From contig CAYQDR010000007.1 in NCBI GenBank assembly GCA_964416315.1, forward strand, positions 1 through 64,000: 64,000 nt of DNA. The letters are read 5' to 3'. Shown here in pieces: positions 60,477-64,000 of the stretch; within the stretch, counting starts at the first letter, position 1; every line of letters starts with the position of its first letter. Source of the stretch: CAYQDR01 sp964416315 (GTDB lineage: Bacteria; Methylomirabilota; Methylomirabilia; Rokubacteriales; DASRDR01). The position numbers were made by a program, and so were the translations under genes. The notes below the pieces were generated by a model. The model had not been told where the DNA came from and did not search any database. It worked only from the letters and a program-made list of their open reading frames with translations.

Positions 60477-61216
60477 CGGGTGCCCCAGGGGAGGAGCACG
60501 GACTTCATCCAGTGAGCCGCCCCCGTGAGCTTGTACTGCTGGATGGCCCCGGCGGGATCCACGCCCTTGGGGCACACCTTCGTGCACTCGCCCACGAACG
60601 TGCACTCCCAGATGCCGTCCTTCGCCGAGAGGATCCGCAGGCGCTCCGCCGCGCCCTGGTCCCGGGAGTCCATGTTGTAGCGCTGGGCCAGGGCGATGGC
60701 CGCGGGGCCGACGAAGCTCGGCTCGAGGCCGTAGATGGGGCACGCCGAGTAGCAGAGCATGCAGTTGATGCACATGCTGAACTGCTTGTAGGCGTCGAGC
60801 TGTGCGGGCGTCTGCAGGTACTCGCCTTCGCCCGGCGGCTGTTCCACGCGCCGGACGATCCACGGCTTCACCGCCTTGAGCTTCCGCATGAAGTCCGAGA
60901 GGTCCACCACGAGGTCCCGGACGACCGGGAAGTAGTCCAGGGGCTCCACGCGGACCGGCCCCGGGAGGTGATCCGACAGGAAGGCGGCGCACGTGAGCTT
61001 CGGCGTGCCGTTCACCTTCATGCCGCAGCTGCCGCAGACCCCCATCCGGCACGACCAGCGGAAGGAGAGGGAGCCGTCCAGGTTGTCCTTGATGTGGTTG
61101 AGGGCGTCGAGGACGACCCAGTCCTTCCGGAACGGGACCTCGTAGGTCTGGATGGTCGGCTCGGCTTCCTGTTCCGGCCGGTAGCGCGTGACGGTGAGCC
61201 CCACGGTGGCCTGCAT
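60473..61216 (-). CDS. frdB: Fumarate reductase iron-sulfur subunit
   Basis: 247 residues. The [2Fe-2S] ferredoxin domain has CRMGVCGSCGMKVNGTPKLTC-type spacing beginning near residue 56. The C-terminal ferredoxin domain has CINCMLCYSACP and CTKVCPKG for the [4Fe-4S] and [3Fe-4S] clusters. It passes electrons between the membrane quinol site and the flavin of FrdA. It starts six bases after the frdA stop. Confidence 0.93.
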   Translation of the reverse strand: MQATVGLTVTRYRPEQEAEPTIQTYEVPFRKDWVVLDALNHIKDNLDGSLSFRWSCRMGVCGSCGMKVNGTPKLTCAAFLSDHLPGPVRVEPLDYFPVVRDLVVDLSDFMRKLKAVKPWIVRRVEQPPGEGEYLQTPAQLDAYKQFSMCINCMLCYSACPIYGLEPSFVGPAAIALAQRYNMDSRDQGAAERLRILSAKDGIWECTFVGECTKVCPKGVDPAGAIQQYKLTGAAHWMKSVLLPWGTR

Positions 61217-61222
61217 CTCGCG

Positions 61223-62968
61223 CTACCTCCCGTAGACGCGCTGGCCCGGCGGCCAGCGGGTGATCGTGACCGGCAGGTACTCGATCCGGGGGGCATCCTC
61301 GGCGCGATACGCCAGGGAGTGCGCCAGGAACCGCGCGTCATCCCGCTCCGGGAAGTCGGTGCGCTGGTGGGAGCCCCGTGACTCGCGGCGCGCGAGGGCG
61401 GAGTGGACGATCGCCTGGGCGACGTCGAGCATGTAGGAGAGCTCCAGCGCGGCGAGCAGCTCGGTGTTGAAGGTGAGGCTCCGGTCGTCCAGGGCGAGAT
61501 CCTTGAACCGCTCCTGCAGTCCCTTCAGCTTCTCCGTCGCCTCCTCGAGGGCCCCCCGGGTCCGGTAGATCCCCGCGCTCTGCTCCATGATCTGGTGCAT
61601 CTCGTCCCGGAGGCCGGCGATTCGCTCCTTGCCACCCGCCTTGCCCAGGAACTGCTCCAGCCGGCGCTGCTCGTCGAGCGCCTGCGCGAGGACGGACGCG
61701 CCCGGCCGGCGCCGATCCGCGGCACGCGCCGCCGCGGCGCGGCCGGCCCGCGCGCCGAAGACCAGCAGCTCGGGGAGCGAGTTCGAGCCGAGGCGATTCG
61801 CGCCGTTGATGCTCACGCACGCGACCTCCCCGGCCGCGTAGAGTCCCGGCAGGGGCGTGGCCCCGTGGATGTCGGTGTGGACGCCGCCCATCATGTAGTG
61901 GACGACCGGCCGGACCGGGATCATCTCCCTCACCGGGTCGATGCCGACGTACTTCAGGCACAACTCCCGGACGAACGGGAGCTTCTTGTCGATCAGCTTC
62001 TCTCCCAGGTGGCGGATGTCGAGATGGACGTAGTCCCCGTACGCACCCTGGAGGGTACGCCCTTTCTCCTGCTCCTTGACGAACGCCTGGGAGAGCCGGT
62101 CGCGCGGGCCCAGCTCCATGGAGCGCAACACCGGCCTGGGCTCGGGCTTGCCCAGGTCGTAGTCCTGGAGGTACCGGTAGCCGTCCTTGTTGAGCATCCA
62201 CCCGCCCTCCGACCGCGCCGCCTCCGTGATCAGGATCCCGGTGAAGGGCAGCCCGGTCGGGTGGTACTGGACGAACTCCATGTCCTTGAGCGGCACGCCC
62301 GCCCGGTAGGCGAGCGCCATTCCGTCGCCGTTCTTGATGTTCGCGTTCGTCGTGAACGGGAAGACCTTGCCGCAGCCTCCGGTGCACAGGATGACGGCGT
62401 TGGCGGTGATCGCCTGGATCCTGCCCGTCCCCAGCTCGATCGCCACGACTCCCTGGCAGCGTCCGTCGTCCACCAGGAGCTTCGTCACGAACCACTCGTC
62501 GTACCGCTGGATGGCGTCGTACTTCAGCGTGGTCTGAAACAGCGTGTGGAGCATGTGGAAGCCGGTCTTGTCGGCGGCGAACCACGTCCGCTCGGCCTTC
62601 ATGCCCCCGAACGGCCGCACGGCGATGTGGCCGTCCGGCTCCCGGTTCCAGGGGCAGCCCCAGTGCTCCAGCCGCAGCATCTCCTCGGGGGCCTCCCGGA
62701 CGAACGCCTCGACCGCGTCCTGATCGCAGAGCCAGTCACCCCCGGAAATGGTGTCGTAGGCGTGCTGGTCCAGGCTGTCCCCGGGCTTGATCACCGCGGC
62801 GGCGCCCCCCTCCGCGGAGACCGTGTGGCTGCGCATGGGATAGACCTTGGAGAGCACGGCGACGCGCAGCCCGGGGTCGGCCTCGACGGCGGCGATGGCC
62901 GCGCGCAGGCCGGCCCCTCCGCCTCCGATGATCAGCACGTCGTGCTGGTACGCTTCGTCGTGCGGCAT
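61223..62968 (-). CDS. frdA: Fumarate reductase flavoprotein subunit
   Basis: 581 residues. FAD-binding VLIIGGGGAGLRAAIAA, the covalent-FAD histidine in PMRSHTVSAEGG (His-48), QYHPTGLP and GGVHTDIHGATPLPGLYAAG, and RLGSNSLPELLVFG are all present. It interconverts fumarate and succinate. Membership in a frdABCD operon with E. coli-type anchors points to fumarate reduction, though such enzymes can run both ways. Confidence 0.93.
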   Translation of the reverse strand: MPHDEAYQHDVLIIGGGGAGLRAAIAAVEADPGLRVAVLSKVYPMRSHTVSAEGGAAAVIKPGDSLDQHAYDTISGGDWLCDQDAVEAFVREAPEEMLRLEHWGCPWNREPDGHIAVRPFGGMKAERTWFAADKTGFHMLHTLFQTTLKYDAIQRYDEWFVTKLLVDDGRCQGVVAIELGTGRIQAITANAVILCTGGCGKVFPFTTNANIKNGDGMALAYRAGVPLKDMEFVQYHPTGLPFTGILITEAARSEGGWMLNKDGYRYLQDYDLGKPEPRPVLRSMELGPRDRLSQAFVKEQEKGRTLQGAYGDYVHLDIRHLGEKLIDKKLPFVRELCLKYVGIDPVREMIPVRPVVHYMMGGVHTDIHGATPLPGLYAAGEVACVSINGANRLGSNSLPELLVFGARAGRAAAARAADRRRPGASVLAQALDEQRRLEQFLGKAGGKERIAGLRDEMHQIMEQSAGIYRTRGALEEATEKLKGLQERFKDLALDDRSLTFNTELLAALELSYMLDVAQAIVHSALARRESRGSHQRTDFPERDDARFLAHSLAYRAEDAPRIEYLPVTITRWPPGQRVYGR

Positions 62969-63194
62969 ACGGCGTCAGCCCTTTCCAGGACGAGTCACGA
63001 CGACACGCGTCGTGCCGGGCCGAGAACCAAGCAGATCAAGGACGCAGGCCTGAGGCCCGCCGAGGCGTATGCCGCATACGTTGAGGCGGGCCGAGGGCCC
63101 CACCGGAGGGGCGGGACGCCCGCGAGGCCGCAGGCCGAGCGCGTCCCGGCGAGATGGATGACGCAGAGATGCGACGGTTATCGGCACGGCGCGC
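62969..63194. other. Gap with two strong palindromes
   Basis: 226 bases between the iron-sulfur gene and frdA. It holds CACGACG/CGTCGTG arms at 62996-63002 and 63008-63014, and a large palindrome at 63054-63092: GGCCCGCC pairs with GGCGGGCC and the centre CGTATGC-C-GCATACG is symmetric around 63073, with a 4-base internal mismatch. No U-run is seen. It may be a terminator for the upstream gene, an mRNA stabiliser or a REP-like repeat. No gene is supported here. Confidence 0.5.
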
Positions 63195-63941
63195 CTACTT
63201 GCCGCGAAGCTTGCGGATGACCCACGCGATGGGGTCGTAGTAGTCGTCGACCAGGCGCTCTTTGAGCGGGATGATCCCGTTGTCCGTGATGTGGATGTGC
63301 TCGGGGCAGACGTCGGTGCAGCACTTCGTGATGTTGCAGAGCCCGATCCCCGCCACGTCCCTGATCATCGCGCGGCGATCGAGCGTGTCGAGGGGGTGCA
63401 TATCCAGCTCCGCCAGGCGGATGAAGAACCGCGGACCGGCGAAGCTCCGCTTCTTCTCGTCGTGGTCCCGGATGACGTGGCACACGTTCTGGCAGAGGAA
63501 GCACTCGATGCACTTCCGGAACTCCTGCCCCCGGTCGATGTCCGCCTGCTTCATCCGGTAGGTGCCGTCCGGTTCCGGCGGCCTCGGCTGGAACGCCGGG
63601 ATCTTCTTGGCCACCTCGTAGTTGAAAGACACGTCGGTGACCAGGTCCCTGATGATGGGGAAGGTCCGGAGGGGGGCGACGGTGATCGGCCGGTCGAGCG
63701 GGAAGAGGTCCATCCGCGTCATGCACGTCAGCCGGGGTCGACCGTTCACCTCGGCGCTGCACGAGCCGCACTTGCCCGCCTTGCAGTTCCACCGGATGGC
63801 CAGGTCGTTCGCCTGGGCCGCCTGGATCCGGTGCAGCACGTCCAGGACGACCATGCCCTCCTCGACGGGCACGCGGTACTCGCGGAACTCACCACCCCGC
63901 GCGTCACCGCGGAAGACGTGCATGATCGCCTCGTCGTTCAT
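63195..63941 (-). CDS. sdhB: Second succinate dehydrogenase/fumarate reductase iron-sulfur subunit
   Basis: 248 residues. The [2Fe-2S] motif CKAGKCGSCSAEVNGRPRLTC-type spacing begins near residue 53, the [4Fe-4S] site is CIECFLCQNVC and the third cluster site is CNITKCCTDVCP. Only moderately similar to the FrdB at 60473, it is more like subunits associated with Actinobacteria/delta-type SdhAB. GAGGA lies before the ATG. The flavoprotein partner would be upstream, outside the window. A downstream palindrome separates it from frdABCD. Confidence 0.85.
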   Translation of the reverse strand: MNDEAIMHVFRGDARGGEFREYRVPVEEGMVVLDVLHRIQAAQANDLAIRWNCKAGKCGSCSAEVNGRPRLTCMTRMDLFPLDRPITVAPLRTFPIIRDLVTDVSFNYEVAKKIPAFQPRPPEPDGTYRMKQADIDRGQEFRKCIECFLCQNVCHVIRDHDEKKRSFAGPRFFIRLAELDMHPLDTLDRRAMIRDVAGIGLCNITKCCTDVCPEHIHITDNGIIPLKERLVDDYYDPIAWVIRKLRGK

Positions 63942-63971
63942 CGGATCGTCCTCGGTGCCCCCTCACCCTGC

Positions 63972-63996
63972 CCTCTCCCCCGTCGGGGGAGAGGGT
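63972..63996. repeat. G/C-run hairpin repeat
   Basis: A perfect 11-base inverted repeat, CCCTCTCCCCC and GGGGGAGAGGG, around a 3-base loop, preceded by CCCTCACCCTG. It is related in composition to the duplicated unit upstream of accC and again stands just before a gene start. It is cut by the window end. Confidence 0.5.
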
Positions 63997-64000
63997 GCTA

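Noticed and set aside
62975..63187. A 70-residue minus-strand frame between sdhB and frdA
   Set aside because: It reads through the palindromes and has Arg/Pro/Gly-rich composition with no start signal.

Overview
The window is a chromosome segment from a GC-rich (about two thirds G+C or more) Gram-negative bacterium. The evidence is an outer-membrane beta-barrel protein, two outer-membrane polysaccharide export proteins, a Wzm/Wzt ABC exporter and a four-subunit fumarate reductase. Composition and gene content would suit an uncultured soil or sediment lineage such as Methylomirabilota/Rokubacteria, but no rRNA or other marker gene is present, so this is only a guess. No tRNA, rRNA, CRISPR array or transposase was recognised.

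Layout. (1) 0-0.9 kb: a small plus-strand pair, a DUF5678-like protein and a retropepsin-like aspartic protease. (2) 1-10.4 kb: a mosaic of a DUF218 protein, a secreted barrel-like protein, a ribbon-helix-helix antitoxin with a broken toxin, a GT-C membrane glycosyltransferase, a large heparinase II/III-like protein and a glycosyltransferase on a low-GC island. (3) 10.4-47.8 kb: one very long minus-strand series with many overlapping ATGA, GTGA or TGATG junctions. It begins at the 47.8 kb end with an outer-membrane barrel, Wza, Wzc, tyrosine kinase, polymerase/ligase and a NusG/RfaH-type antiterminator. It continues through a complete lasso-peptide-type RiPP cassette (B2, B1, C, precursor, HPr-kinase-like, nucleotidyltransferase), a glutamine-dependent asparagine synthetase, sugar-nucleotide enzymes, a carbamoyltransferase, Wzm/Wzt and about ten glycosyltransferases. 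It ends with a second polymerase/ligase-like protein and a broken second copy of the lasso B2 gene. (4) 48-52.6 kb: a divergently transcribed CHASE2-cyclase-PilZ receptor and a FecR-domain protein, converging on a second, shorter Wza paralogue. (5) 52.7-64 kb: core metabolism on the minus strand: a membrane protein, a split biotin carboxylase and biotin carrier, ndk, sucCD, frdABCD and a second succinate dehydrogenase/fumarate reductase iron-sulfur subunit.

How the parts fit. Regions 3 and 4 read as an exopolysaccharide or O-antigen factory. The phosphoglycosyltransferase fusion starts the glycan on a lipid carrier, the glycosyltransferases extend and the carbamoyltransferase and SDR enzymes modify it. 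Wzm/Wzt moves it across the inner membrane, and Wza, the barrel and Wzc/kinase suit a surface export route. The antiterminator could let RNA polymerase read the whole locus. The cyclase-PilZ protein next to the first polysaccharide genes is a plausible second-messenger input. The most unusual point is the lasso-type cassette inside this operon, with no dedicated exporter or isopeptidase. Its 50-residue precursor has the expected leader recognition motif but lacks the usual threonine before the core. It offers a ring-closing aspartate only if cleavage falls three residues later than the standard rule predicts.
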